The notes under the pieces were generated by a model that was given only the letters and a program-made list of their open reading frames with translations, did not search any database and was not told the origin of the DNA. From Alkanindiges illinoisensis (lineage in GTDB: Bacteria; Pseudomonadota; Gammaproteobacteria; Pseudomonadales; Moraxellaceae), in the NCBI RefSeq assembly GCF_004377485.1, contig NZ_SNTY01000014.1:1-64000 (forward strand): 64,000 nucleotides of DNA, read 5' to 3'. Made by a program: the position numbers and the translations under genes. This document shows positions 9,418 through 18,276 of the stretch, one piece after another. The number at the start of each line of letters is the position of its first letter. Position 1 is the first letter of the stretch.

Positions 9418-10267
9418 GGGTGTGACACCTAATAGTGACACACACACACAGATCGGTTCGCCATATAATCGCGCGAACGGCGAGCTTTTTAGTACCTATC
9501 GGCTATTGGGTGTCAACGGGACAAACCGCATTGACCAATAGGGACTAATTCCTTTTAATTAAAGGTCAAAGTCTTGCTTTAACACCGGATAGCGGTGCCT
9601 CGTCCAATCAAATGGATTGGCGCTACCTGTAGTTTGGCTAAAATCGCAAAGCGCTTACCGTAACCAAATCAAGTCATTCCTTAAGACTGCATCACCATGT
9701 TCACTATGGTGTCTGCCGCAACTACGGATCACGTAATATGGCGCAAGGCAGTTTGCATGACACGGTAAACTGTTTTGTCTTCTGATTTTAAAACACCAAA
9801 AACAGCGGATTGCGACCTGTTATGTGTGCATCAGTTTTCATTTAAACCTGCATAAAGGCAGGGTTCATTTAAACTTGTCAGCCAGATTGGTTTGTATTTG
9901 ATAAAACCCATACAGGCTGACAAGATTTGCCGATATACTTAACCCTCGGCGAGGATGTATTCCTTAAGGTCGTGCTGCGCATTATCTAGGGATAACCATT
10001 TGGCATTTACAATCAGGGTGCAATTGGCACAACTGAACCGGTAAAGCAATGGGCAAACACCACCGTGCGCTGACTATATCAGACCTTTTCGTTTAAGCAT
10101 ACGGGAAGTCAGGATTTTTTCAGGCTTGTTTGTTATTTTTTCTCACAGGCCCGCATGGCTAAATATGTGCCTTGCAGCAGCAAGCAGGTTGAGCTTTTTT
10201 TAAAGGCAATCCAACTGTTGCAAGACAGGCCGTGAATTCACATTTTTTTTATAAATACAGGTTAGGT
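9418..10267. other. rne/rluC divergent intergenic region
   Basis: About 850 bp without a supportable gene. It should hold the rne leader and promoters and the rluC promoter. Visible structures are CCAATC-catt-GATTGG-type pairing near 9613-9630, CACCAT-gttcact-ATGGTG near 9692-9710, CCTGC-ataaa-GCAGG near 9847-9862 flanked by two copies of CATTTAAAC, and a 10-bp inverted repeat CTTGTCAGCC/GGCTGACAAG at 9874-9924. A TATACT box lies at 9934-9939. By analogy with E. coli, whose rne leader mediates feedback by RNase E, some of the hairpins may act in autoregulation. Confidence 0.55.
9874..9924. repeat. 10-bp perfect inverted repeat in the rne/rluC gap
   Basis: CTTGTCAGCC at 9874-9883 and GGCTGACAAG at 9915-9924 are exact complements separated by 31 bp. 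This could be an operator or an RNA stem. Confidence 0.6.
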
Positions 10268-11194
10268 ATGGCTGAACAAAGCTGGCAGCAGGTAAGTTGG
10301 TTTGAGGTTGATGAGCACCAGGATGGCCAGCGCATTGATAATTATTTGTTTAGCCGTTTAAAGGGTGTGCCCAAAAGCCGTATTTATCGCTTGATTCGTG
10401 AGGGTGAAGTGCGGGTGAATAAGGGTCGTGTAAAGGCTGAAACCCGCCTGAAAACCGGAGACCAGATCCGGGTGGCGCCCATTCGCCGGGTAACTGCTGA
10501 TGAGCAGGTTCAGGTCAAGGTGGGCGATGAGCTGGCGCAAAGTCTGGCAAACCGGATTATATTTGAGGATGAAGGACTGATTGTACTGGACAAGCCGGCC
10601 GGAATTGCGGTGCATGGCGGCAGTGGCGTGGCCTTTGGGGTGATTGAGGCGTTGCGGCAGGCACTGGGCAAACCGTATCTGGAACTGGTACACCGCATTG
10701 ACCGGGATACTTCCGGCCTGCTGATGATCAGTAAAAAACGCAGTACCTTAAAGCTATTACAGGATTACCTGCGCACTGGAAAAATTCGCAAAACTTATCA
10801 GGCACTGGTGAAGGGTAATGTGTTGCTGGACAGTCAGATGATTGATGCACCATTGCTACGCTATGAGCTGGCCAATGGTGAGCGCCGGGTACGGGTGTCT
10901 AAAGAAGGTAAGCCCAGCCAAACCCTGTGGCAGGTGGCAGAACGCTTTAAGCAGGCCACGCTGGTGAATGCCAGTCCATTAACCGGACGCACCCATCAAA
11001 TCCGGGTGCATGGGCTGTTTATTGGCCATCCGCTGGTGGGCGATGACAAATATGGCCATGATGTCTTATGGCAGGGTACACCGGTGCGCCGCCTGTGTCT
11101 GCATGCTGCCCAGCTTGAAATTCCAGGTTATTCAATTATTAAGGCAGAGTTACCAGCAGATATAAAAAATTTGATCCAGCAGTTGCGTTTTTAG
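10268..11194 (+). CDS. rluC: 23S rRNA pseudouridine synthase RluC
   Basis: Converts uridines 955, 2504 and 2580 of 23S rRNA (E. coli numbering) to pseudouridine. The order is an N-terminal S4 RNA-binding domain (about 20-75: RIDNYLFSRLKGVPKSRIYRLI) and then the RluA-type catalytic domain with Asp145 in HRIDRDTSG and the RTHQIRVH motif near the C-terminus. The ATG start (MAEQSW, 308 residues) has GGTTAGGT close upstream. A GTG twelve codons earlier is possible but lacks a site. It is divergent from rne, the arrangement also found in E. coli and Pseudomonas, and is followed by two HAD genes in the same direction. Confidence 0.95.
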   Translation: MAEQSWQQVSWFEVDEHQDGQRIDNYLFSRLKGVPKSRIYRLIREGEVRVNKGRVKAETRLKTGDQIRVAPIRRVTADEQVQVKVGDELAQSLANRIIFEDEGLIVLDKPAGIAVHGGSGVAFGVIEALRQALGKPYLELVHRIDRDTSGLLMISKKRSTLKLLQDYLRTGKIRKTYQALVKGNVLLDSQMIDAPLLRYELANGERRVRVSKEGKPSQTLWQVAERFKQATLVNASPLTGRTHQIRVHGLFIGHPLVGDDKYGHDVLWQGTPVRRLCLHAAQLEIPGYSIIKAELPADIKNLIQQLRF

Positions 11195-11253
11195 GTTTAG
11201 GTCGGCATAGTCGGGAAGAATTAGACTTTAGTCAAAATGGAGCTACAGAAAAT

Positions 11254-11922
11254 TTGATTACTTCATTTGGTTCATTTGACTTAATTATTTTTGACTGGGA
11301 TGGCACGCTGTTTGATTCGGTCTCGCCCATTATCGACCTGTTTCTGGATGCTAAAAAAGAACAGCCGGAAAGTACACAGGGCGAAGCCTTAAAGGAAAGT
11401 GGCATGGTGCCGGTACTGGATCAGATCATTACCGCTGACCATGCCGTGCAAGTCAATGACTTAAAAATGCTACTGAATCTTGAAGGCTTTACTACTTTTC
11501 GCAAGCCGGCCACGCTCTATGCAGGCATTGCAGAATTACTGGAACAGTTGTGGTCCTCAGGCCAGAAAATGGCAGTGGTTGCGGGCCGAGCCCAGGCTGA
11601 AGTGCTGGCAGAAATGCGTACACTAAACATTGACCATTATTTTTTTTCTGTTGTGGGTTCTGATCAGGGGCCGGTCAAGCCCAATCCAGCCATAATTCAT
11701 GCCATTTTGGCGCTGGCAGAATGTGTACCCAACCGCGCACTGATGATAGGCGATTCTGCCATGGACATGGAAATGGCCACACTGGCACGGATTTCCATGC
11801 TGGGCACAGCGTATGTGACCCGTGATCATGAAGAATACTGCCTCAAGCGGCTGGAACCCTGGCAACCACTGGCCATTGCAGAATCAGTGGATGAGCTTAG
11901 CCAGTTTCTGCTGGGCCACTAA
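11254..11922 (+). CDS. HAD-superfamily hydrolase with altered motif II
   Basis: A phosphoglycolate-phosphatase-like HAD protein of 222 residues. Motif I is FDWDGTLFDS with Asp14 and Asp16. Motif III has Lys142 (VKPNP), and motif IV is MIGDSAMDM (Asp167, Asp171). At motif II the usual Thr/Ser is Ala110 (AVVAGR), unlike its neighbour, which has ATGK. The start is a TTG with GGAG eleven bases upstream; the ATG in the same area runs into a stop. It probably belongs to the rluC operon. The motif II change could weaken or alter phosphatase activity. The substrate is unknown. Confidence 0.82.
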   Translation: MITSFGSFDLIIFDWDGTLFDSVSPIIDLFLDAKKEQPESTQGEALKESGMVPVLDQIITADHAVQVNDLKMLLNLEGFTTFRKPATLYAGIAELLEQLWSSGQKMAVVAGRAQAEVLAEMRTLNIDHYFFSVVGSDQGPVKPNPAIIHAILALAECVPNRALMIGDSAMDMEMATLARISMLGTAYVTRDHEEYCLKRLEPWQPLAIAESVDELSQFLLGH

Positions 11923-11959
11923 TCACAAGTAGTCCTTTAAATATTGTTCTGGAACATTA

Positions 11960-12616
11960 ATGACGGCTTTATCCCAATTACCTTTTGAACTGGTTATTTT
12001 CGACTGGGATGGCACGCTGTTCGATTCGGTCTCGCAAATTGTGCAAAGCCTGCAATGGGCGGCGCAGCAATACCAGATTGACCTGACTGCCGATGCAGCC
12101 CGGAATATTATTGGTTTGGGGCTTCCGGAAGTCATGCAAACCCTGTTCCCGGAACATGAAGCATTACACCCGCATATTCAGGCTGAATATTCACGGCATT
12201 ATGTAGCCAACTCCAGCACGCAACGCTGGTTTGGTGGTGTAGATGAGCTATTAACCCAGCTCGAGCAACATGGGATTTTGCTGGCAGTGGCCACCGGAAA
12301 AAATCGCATTGGGCTGGATCGGGTCTTGGCACAAACCCAAAGCCACCACCGTTTTATTGCCACGCGGTGCGCCAATGAAGCCCGTTCCAAGCCGCATCCG
12401 CTGATGCTGGAGCAATTGCTGCAAGAAACAGGCATTCCGCTTGAGCGAGCAGTGATGGTGGGGGATACCACCTACGATATGCAAATGGCACAAAGTATTG
12501 GTATGCCACGCATTGGCGTCAGCTACGGCGTGCATTCCGAAGCTGAGCTGGCTACCTATCAGCCACTGGCAATTGTGCATTCAGTGGCTGAGCTGGCGCA
12601 GGTATTAATGCCTTAA
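11960..12616 (+). CDS. HAD-superfamily phosphatase (Gph-like)
   Basis: A 218-residue HAD hydrolase of subfamily IA. All four motifs are intact: Asp15/Asp17 in FDWDGTLFDSVS, Thr112 in VATGK, Lys144 in SKPHP, and Asp169/Asp173 in MVGDTTYDMQMA. It starts 37 bp after the preceding HAD gene and shares its motif I and its C-terminal ending (WQPLAI/YQPLAI). The two therefore look like an old tandem duplication. The arrangement rluC then HAD phosphatase is common in pseudomonads and Moraxellaceae. Substrate not determinable; phosphoglycolate is one candidate. Confidence 0.88.
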   Translation: MTALSQLPFELVIFDWDGTLFDSVSQIVQSLQWAAQQYQIDLTADAARNIIGLGLPEVMQTLFPEHEALHPHIQAEYSRHYVANSSTQRWFGGVDELLTQLEQHGILLAVATGKNRIGLDRVLAQTQSHHRFIATRCANEARSKPHPLMLEQLLQETGIPLERAVMVGDTTYDMQMAQSIGMPRIGVSYGVHSEAELATYQPLAIVHSVAELAQVLMP

Positions 12617-12666
12617 GGTTTGGGTTTCATTTAACTTTTTATCAAAGCATCTTAATTAAAAACGCA

Positions 12667-14964
12667 TTAGCCATTCGGTAAGGCCAGATTGGATTTCACC
12701 ATGTCGCCCAGACCCTGTTTAATCAGGTAATGCTCCAGCCAGCTTTTAATCACGGGCGCGCTATCCATCTTAAGCACTTCGTGCAATAAACTCTTGGCAT
12801 CGGCAAGCGGCACATGGCTTAAGGTCTTGCGAATCCGCAAAATATTGCTTGAGCTCATCGATAGCACATTAAAGCCCATGGCCATCATCAAAATGGCAGT
12901 CGTGGGTTCACCGGCCATTTCACCACAAATACTAATTGGCTTGTTTAAGTGATGGGCTTCACGTACCAGAAAATTCAGTGCCCGTAACACGGCCGGATGA
13001 TAGCTGGAGTACAGCCCGGCCACGCGTGGATTATTGCGGTCAACCGCCAGTAAATACTGGGTGAGATCGTTAGAACCTACCGAGAAAAAGTCCACCAGTT
13101 CTGCCAGATCACGCATTTGCAGCAGGATACTCGGCACTTCAATCATCACACCCACCTTGGGCATGGCAATTTTAACCTGTTCTTCTTCCTGTACTTCAGC
13201 CAGCGAGCGGTATAGCAGGTACAGCGCTTCTTCCACTTCAGTCACACTGGTGACCATGGGCAGCAAAATATGCAGATTATTCAGGCCAATACTGGCTTTT
13301 AGCATGGCCCGAATCTGTGAGGAAAAAATCTCCGGGTGATCCAGGGTAAAGCGAATGCCACGCCAGCCCAGCGCCGAGTTTTCTTCTTTAATACTAAAAT
13401 AGGGCAGGTCTTTGTCCGCACCAATATCCAGCGTGCGCATCACCACCGGTTTATTGGCAAAATGGCTGAGCTGCTGGCGATAAATAATGCGCTGTTCTTC
13501 TTCACCGGGAAAACGCTCGCGCAGCATAAACGGAATTTCACTGCGGTACAGGCCAACACCTTGCGCCCCACGCTGCACGCCGCGCACCACATCAATCATC
13601 AGGCCGGTATTGACATATAGGGTTACCGGATGGCCATCGGGTGTAATGGTTTCGCGGTTTTCATAGCTTTTTAAATCTTTGGCGGCCTGTTGTTCTTCTT
13701 TTTGAATTTCCTTGTAACGCTGGCGCAGGCGACGGATCGGATGCACAAAAATGCGGCCCTGATGTGCATCGACAATCATCTCGGCATCATCCAGTGCAGT
13801 AACGGGTAACTCGGTTACGCCCACCACCGTCGGAATACCCAGCGCACGGGCGACAATCACCATATGTGAGTTGGCAGCCCCTTCTGTGGTTACAATGGCA
13901 GCAATATGATTAAGCGGCATTTCCACCAGTGCTGCCGTGGTAATTTCCTCGCCAATCAAAATGCTGTCTTCGTTAAATTCGCGGTGCTGATCATCGGCAG
14001 TTTGCAGGCGTGCCAGAATGCGGCGGCCCAGATCGCGAATGTCAGACACCCGTTCACGCAGGTATTCATCTTCCATTTGGGCAAAATGTGCGGTATGGCT
14101 TTCAATCACCTTGCGCACTGCACCTTGCGCCCAGTTACCGCCACGAATCAGCGCATTGATTTCTGCGGGCAGGGCATTGTCATCCAGCATGCGCAAATAC
14201 ACGCTGAACAAGGCCCGCTCTTCTGCCATCAGCGATTCCTGCATTTTGGCATCCAGCTCGCGAATATCCTGCCGTACAGCAATAATTGCCTGTTTTACCA
14301 GCTCCAGTTCTTCGGTAATGTCCTCAGCCTGACGATCTGGCACAGCATCAAGATCCGCAGGAGGATAAAATACCACGGCACGACCAATGGCAACGCCGCC
14401 CGCACCGGGCACGCCCTGAAACATTTTTGAGGACTTGGCCAGACTGGGCTTACGGAAAACATCAACCTGACCCACGGCATGCGCATGCGCAATGGCACCA
14501 GATAACTGGGCGCATAGTGTCACCAAAAACGACTCGGCAGCTTCGCTATAAGCACGGCGCTCACGGTTTTGCACCACCATCACACCCATCACCTTGCGGC
14601 GATACATGATAGGCACGCCCAAAAATGACTTGTACAGGTCTTCGCCGGTTTCCGGTAAGTAATAAAAGCGGGGATGGCTGGCAGCATCTTCAAGGTTGAC
14701 AATTTCTTCGCGCTGGCCGACCAGACCCACCAGGCCCTCACCGGTTGCCAGTGACACCACGCCTACCGATTCAATATTCAGGCCCTTGGACGCCATCAGC
14801 ACGTAACGCTGATTGCGCTCATCCAGCAGGTACACCGAGCAGACTTCCGAACCCATGGCCTCAGCAACCTGTTCCACCATCACTTCCAGTGCTTCATGCA
14901 GGCTGGCAGCCGCATCGACCTCCTGGACGATACGTCTTAATGTTTCCAGCTGCATTGCCGACAT
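12667..14964 (-). CDS. ptsP: phosphoenolpyruvate-protein phosphotransferase PtsP (EI-Ntr)
   Basis: First enzyme of the nitrogen-related phosphotransferase system; it takes phosphate from phosphoenolpyruvate and passes it to NPr and then EIIA-Ntr, with regulatory rather than sugar-transport functions. At 765 residues it has the N-terminal GAF domain (about 5-160), the EI helical and phosphohistidine domains with His367 in GAANSHMVI, and the PEP-binding barrel with SVGSNDLTQY and the Cys of ISICGEMAG. Some 110 bp separate it from the rppH gene upstream in the same direction, the conserved rppH-ptsP pairing. Confidence 0.96.
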   Translation of the reverse strand: MSAMQLETLRRIVQEVDAAASLHEALEVMVEQVAEAMGSEVCSVYLLDERNQRYVLMASKGLNIESVGVVSLATGEGLVGLVGQREEIVNLEDAASHPRFYYLPETGEDLYKSFLGVPIMYRRKVMGVMVVQNRERRAYSEAAESFLVTLCAQLSGAIAHAHAVGQVDVFRKPSLAKSSKMFQGVPGAGGVAIGRAVVFYPPADLDAVPDRQAEDITEELELVKQAIIAVRQDIRELDAKMQESLMAEERALFSVYLRMLDDNALPAEINALIRGGNWAQGAVRKVIESHTAHFAQMEDEYLRERVSDIRDLGRRILARLQTADDQHREFNEDSILIGEEITTAALVEMPLNHIAAIVTTEGAANSHMVIVARALGIPTVVGVTELPVTALDDAEMIVDAHQGRIFVHPIRRLRQRYKEIQKEEQQAAKDLKSYENRETITPDGHPVTLYVNTGLMIDVVRGVQRGAQGVGLYRSEIPFMLRERFPGEEEQRIIYRQQLSHFANKPVVMRTLDIGADKDLPYFSIKEENSALGWRGIRFTLDHPEIFSSQIRAMLKASIGLNNLHILLPMVTSVTEVEEALYLLYRSLAEVQEEEQVKIAMPKVGVMIEVPSILLQMRDLAELVDFFSVGSNDLTQYLLAVDRNNPRVAGLYSSYHPAVLRALNFLVREAHHLNKPISICGEMAGEPTTAILMMAMGFNVLSMSSSNILRIRKTLSHVPLADAKSLLHEVLKMDSAPVIKSWLEHYLIKQGLGDMVKSNLALPNG

Positions 14965-15075
14965 GCTTATTCTCCATATTTGTGCACTGGCTTGTTAGTA
15001 CTATATCTTAATGATAAACAATGTGAATGATTAAACAGATTTAAAGGTTGCCTGTTTTAACAAGCAGGAGCTAAT

Positions 15076-15582
15076 TTAAAGCTCCTTGCTTCTCAATGGA
15101 TTAAGCGCTTTTCCCGGCAGGCGACGGCACAGTTCAATCATGGCCTTGCGATAGACATCACGCTTGAAAGCCACCACCTGTGTGAGCGGATACCAGTAAC
15201 TCACCCATGTCCACTGGTCAAATTCTGCCGGGGCGCAGGCATCCAGCCGGATCAGTTGCTGCGGGGCCTTAAGCTGCAACAAAAACCACTTTTGTTTTTG
15301 GCCAATACAGACAGGATTACTATCCTGCCGGACATAGCGATGTGGCAAACGATAGCGCAACCAACCCCGGGTTTGCGCCAGTATTTGGACATGATCGGGA
15401 AGTAGTCCGACTTCTTCCCAAAGCTCACGATAAACGGCCTGTTCGGGGGTTTCACCAAACTGAATGCCACCCTGAGGGAACTGCCATGCATTGTGGCCAA
15501 TTCGCTTGGCCCACAACACCTGTCCATCTTCGTTTGCCAATATGATCCCGACATTGGGTCGGAAACCTTCGGAGTCGATCAT
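15076..15582 (-). CDS. rppH: RNA pyrophosphohydrolase RppH
   Basis: Removes pyrophosphate from the 5' end of mRNA, which exposes it to RNase E. The Nudix box is complete at about residues 38-60 ([17 protein letters not shown] then WEEVGL), preceded by the family N-terminus [15 protein letters not shown] and WQFPQ. At 168 residues it has the usual length. It is first in the operon with ptsP and divergent from the HAD-IB gene. Confidence 0.96.
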   Translation of the reverse strand: MIDSEGFRPNVGIILANEDGQVLWAKRIGHNAWQFPQGGIQFGETPEQAVYRELWEEVGLLPDHVQILAQTRGWLRYRLPHRYVRQDSNPVCIGQKQKWFLLQLKAPQQLIRLDACAPAEFDQWTWVSYWYPLTQVVAFKRDVYRKAMIELCRRLPGKALNPLRSKEL

Positions 15583-15769
15583 TTGGCGTACCTTAATTTT
15601 GTTAAATGCATTTCCTTGATTGTTGGGATTTGGCCTTCACACAAATCATCACATGAGAAATCAAAGAATAAGCAATGAAATTTGCTATGATCTTACCGAA
15701 TTTCTGGCCTATAGCGGTGAGAGATTTACATTTTTTTGTGAGCAAATTATCAAAAGTAGGGGTTGGGGG

Positions 15770-16438
15770 ATGAAGCTGGCGTTATTTGATCTGGATCATA
15801 CATTGCTGAACATTGATTCGGATCATGCATGGGGCGAATTTCTGATTCATAAGCAACTGGTGGATGAAGCCCAGCACCGTGCCCGTAATGATCAGTTTTA
15901 TCAGGATTATCAGGCTGGTACGCTGGATGCAGTGGCTTATAATGAGTTTGTCTTTGAATTCTTAAGCCGCCATGACATGGACTATTTAAAAACCATTCAT
16001 GCTGAATTTATGCAGCAGGTGATTTTGCCTGCCATGCGGCCCAAGGGAATGGAAGCCATTTCACGACATCAGCAGGCTGGCCATCAGATTGTAATCATTA
16101 CTGCCACCAATAGCTTTGTGACCCGTCCCATTGCAGATGCTTTTGGCGTGATTGACCTGATTGCAAGCCAGCCTGAAATCTGTGATAACCGCTATACAGG
16201 ACGTTTGCAGGGTGAGCCGTGTTTTCAGGCGGGCAAACTGCATCACCTTAAGCAATGGCTGGCTGAGCGTGGTGCAGACATTGAAGAAAGCTGGGGCTAT
16301 TCTGATTCGTTTAATGACCGATTTTTGCTGGAGTTTGTGGATCATCCAGTGGCTGTCAATCCGGATGCCCGTTTGCACGCACACGCGCTGGCGCATGCGT
16401 GGCCAGTGGAAGACTGGTCGATTGCACTAACTGCCTGA
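15770..16438 (+). CDS. HAD-IB family phosphatase (possible histidinol-phosphatase)
   Basis: A SerB-like HAD protein of 222 residues. Motif I is FDLDHTLL with Asp7 and Asp9, motif II TATNSF, and the later motifs fit HAD subfamily IB (GYSDSFND near the C-terminus). The ATG is preceded by a G-rich ribosome binding site (GGGGTTGGGGG); an upstream in-frame extension has no domain content. It lies next to rppH-ptsP, the position held by PA0335 in Pseudomonas aeruginosa, which I recall being described as a histidinol-phosphate phosphatase. That function here is inference from synteny. Confidence 0.85.
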   Translation: MKLALFDLDHTLLNIDSDHAWGEFLIHKQLVDEAQHRARNDQFYQDYQAGTLDAVAYNEFVFEFLSRHDMDYLKTIHAEFMQQVILPAMRPKGMEAISRHQQAGHQIVIITATNSFVTRPIADAFGVIDLIASQPEICDNRYTGRLQGEPCFQAGKLHHLKQWLAERGADIEESWGYSDSFNDRFLLEFVDHPVAVNPDARLHAHALAHAWPVEDWSIALTA

Positions 16439-16472
16439 ACGGATATTGGTAAGCTACCTTTATTTTAAAGCT

Positions 16473-16524
16473 TTATGCACTTGTCACAAAATGGTCATCT
16501 TTAGCCATTAAAATGAGTGCATAA
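16473..16524. repeat. nested inverted repeat between the HAD-IB and membrane-protein genes
   Basis: TTATGCACT at 16473-16481 is an exact complement of AGTGCATAA at 16516-16524. Between them lies AATGG...CCATT. It may be an operator or a leader hairpin for the next gene. Confidence 0.45.
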
Positions 16525-16637
16525 AATAAAAATACTGGTTAATAACAACCTGCAACAGCGCCAATAATAATAAGAGCCGTTAAGCAATAACTGAAAATAA
16601 TAAGCTAAAACAACAATCAGGGAGTGAAGCATTTTTT

Positions 16638-17378
16638 ATGCTGGAACAACAACGAGAAATTAACTTATTAAAACTAAAACGTGAAGTCCCCGTCATGCCA
16701 TTTTACTGGGTACTCATTCCTTTAGTCTGCATGCTGCTGGCTTATCTGGTGTGCGATGCTTTCTGGACTGGCTGGTTTTTAATTCCATTTATGTTTTTTA
16801 TGGCCAGTGCTAACCTGTACGCAGAATCAATTCGCCGCCAGCGCTGCCTTGCCCGGATTGCTACCATACGACTAGATCCCCTATTCTGGCAGCGCTTTGG
16901 CCAGCTTTATCCGGATGTGGGCTTGCGTGAGCGACGCTTGATTGAACAAGGCTTTAAAGATTACCTGAGTTTGCATGGCATGAGCCGTAATCCCTATGCC
17001 ATGCCTTCCCATGCCGTGGATGCGCTATGGCATGTCATGCTGGAGTTTCCGGTGCCGTACCAGCAGTTATGCCGTCAAGCGATAGGACGTGTGTTGAACC
17101 ATCGGCCTTATGATAGCAACAGTCAAAATAACCAGAATGAGCAGCTACAGCAATTGTGCGAAGCATGGCGCTATAGCTGTATGTTAAATGGGTTAGATCC
17201 ACGCACAACCACCATGCTGCCCCGGCTGTTTGCCATCGATAGTGCGCTCAACTGGCCGGATGGACAGATTTATACGGTAGAAAGCATGCAGCAGCAGTAT
17301 CGGCAGTATCTCAAAAACCAGTCTGATTCATCCAGTAGTGATGGTTGCAGCTCATGCAGTAGCTGCGGTGGTGATTAA
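16638..17378 (+). CDS. membrane-anchored protein with a VDALWH motif and Cys-rich tail
   Basis: A 246-residue protein with two membrane helices near the N-terminus (about 20-58) and a soluble domain behind. The stretch AMPSHAVDALWHVML resembles the VDxxWH signature of glycine-rich-domain (GRDP-like) proteins that are common in Moraxellaceae. The C-terminus is a Ser/Cys/Gly tail with CSSCSSCGG. AGGGAGTG lies about a dozen bases before the ATG. Its stop is only 13 bp from the end of the convergent LysR gene. The function is unknown; the tail could bind metal. Confidence 0.72.
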   Translation: MLEQQREINLLKLKREVPVMPFYWVLIPLVCMLLAYLVCDAFWTGWFLIPFMFFMASANLYAESIRRQRCLARIATIRLDPLFWQRFGQLYPDVGLRERRLIEQGFKDYLSLHGMSRNPYAMPSHAVDALWHVMLEFPVPYQQLCRQAIGRVLNHRPYDSNSQNNQNEQLQQLCEAWRYSCMLNGLDPRTTTMLPRLFAIDSALNWPDGQIYTVESMQQQYRQYLKNQSDSSSSDGCSSCSSCGGD

Positions 17379-17391
17379 GTATAGAATAAGA

Positions 17392-18270
17392 TCACAGTGC
17401 TGAGGTTAAATTGCTTGAGCACAATGCAATCAAGGCGGCGGCGGCTCGCGACTGGGTGCGTGCTGGATGCGTCACCATTCCGAGTTCACGGCGTAAAACC
17501 AGCGGGACAGGTAATGCCACCAGCTCATGATTAATCAGGGTGCTGGGTAATACCGACCAGCCAAGGCCAATCGACACCAGCATGCGGATGGATTCCAGCG
17601 GATTGGTGCTCATGTTGGCCTGTGGCTTTAAGCCAAGCTGTTCAAATGCTTGCAGGGTAATCTGACTGGTATAGGTGTGAGCAGCAGGAAGTAGACAAGG
17701 ATAACTCACCAGATCTTCCAGCTTTAAATCTTGCTGTTGGGCCAGTGTATGAAATGGCGCCACCACAAATTGCAGTGCATCCTGCCAGAGTGGCTGGTAA
17801 TTCAGCCGGGCATCAAATTGCGGCGGCAGGGTTAAAAATGCCAGTTCCAGCTCGCCACTCAGCACCGCCTGATGGGCTTGTTCCGAATCAACAAAATGTA
17901 CATCCAGTTGCACGTCGGGATATTGCTGCACATACTGCTTTAACATGGACGGTAAATGATGCAGGCCAATATGATGGCTGGTGCCAAGCCGCAAAATGCC
18001 GCCAATCTGGCTTTGTGCATGGCTTAATGCATGCTTGATATCCTCATATTCCAGCAGCCAGTGCTTTACGCGCGGCAGCAATTCATGGGCGGCTTGTGTG
18101 GGCTGAATACCCCGGCCAGCCGGTTCAAACAGCCGCACGTTCAATTCTTCTTCCAGACTTTTTAAGCGCTTGGTGATGGCAGGCTGGGTTAGAAACAGCT
18201 TCTCGGCGGCTAAGGATACCGAGCCGGTTTGCATCACGGCTAGAAAAGCATCAAAGTTGGAAAGGTTCAT
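17392..18270 (-). CDS. LysR-family transcriptional regulator
   Basis: 292 residues: the N-terminal winged helix-turn-helix (about 3-62: FDAFLAVMQTGSVSLAAEKL, then TQPAITKRLKSLEEEL) and the periplasmic-binding-like effector domain (about 90-290). In Acinetobacter and Pseudomonas a LysR gene faces leuC, so regulation of leucine genes is a plausible role. Here another gene has come between them. It starts just downstream of the NYN-LOTUS gene, with six bases between them, so it may be read from that transcript. Confidence 0.88.
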   Translation of the reverse strand: MNLSNFDAFLAVMQTGSVSLAAEKLFLTQPAITKRLKSLEEELNVRLFEPAGRGIQPTQAAHELLPRVKHWLLEYEDIKHALSHAQSQIGGILRLGTSHHIGLHHLPSMLKQYVQQYPDVQLDVHFVDSEQAHQAVLSGELELAFLTLPPQFDARLNYQPLWQDALQFVVAPFHTLAQQQDLKLEDLVSYPCLLPAAHTYTSQITLQAFEQLGLKPQANMSTNPLESIRMLVSIGLGWSVLPSTLINHELVALPVPLVLRRELGMVTHPARTQSRAAAALIALCSSNLTSAL

Positions 18271-18276
18271 GATGAT

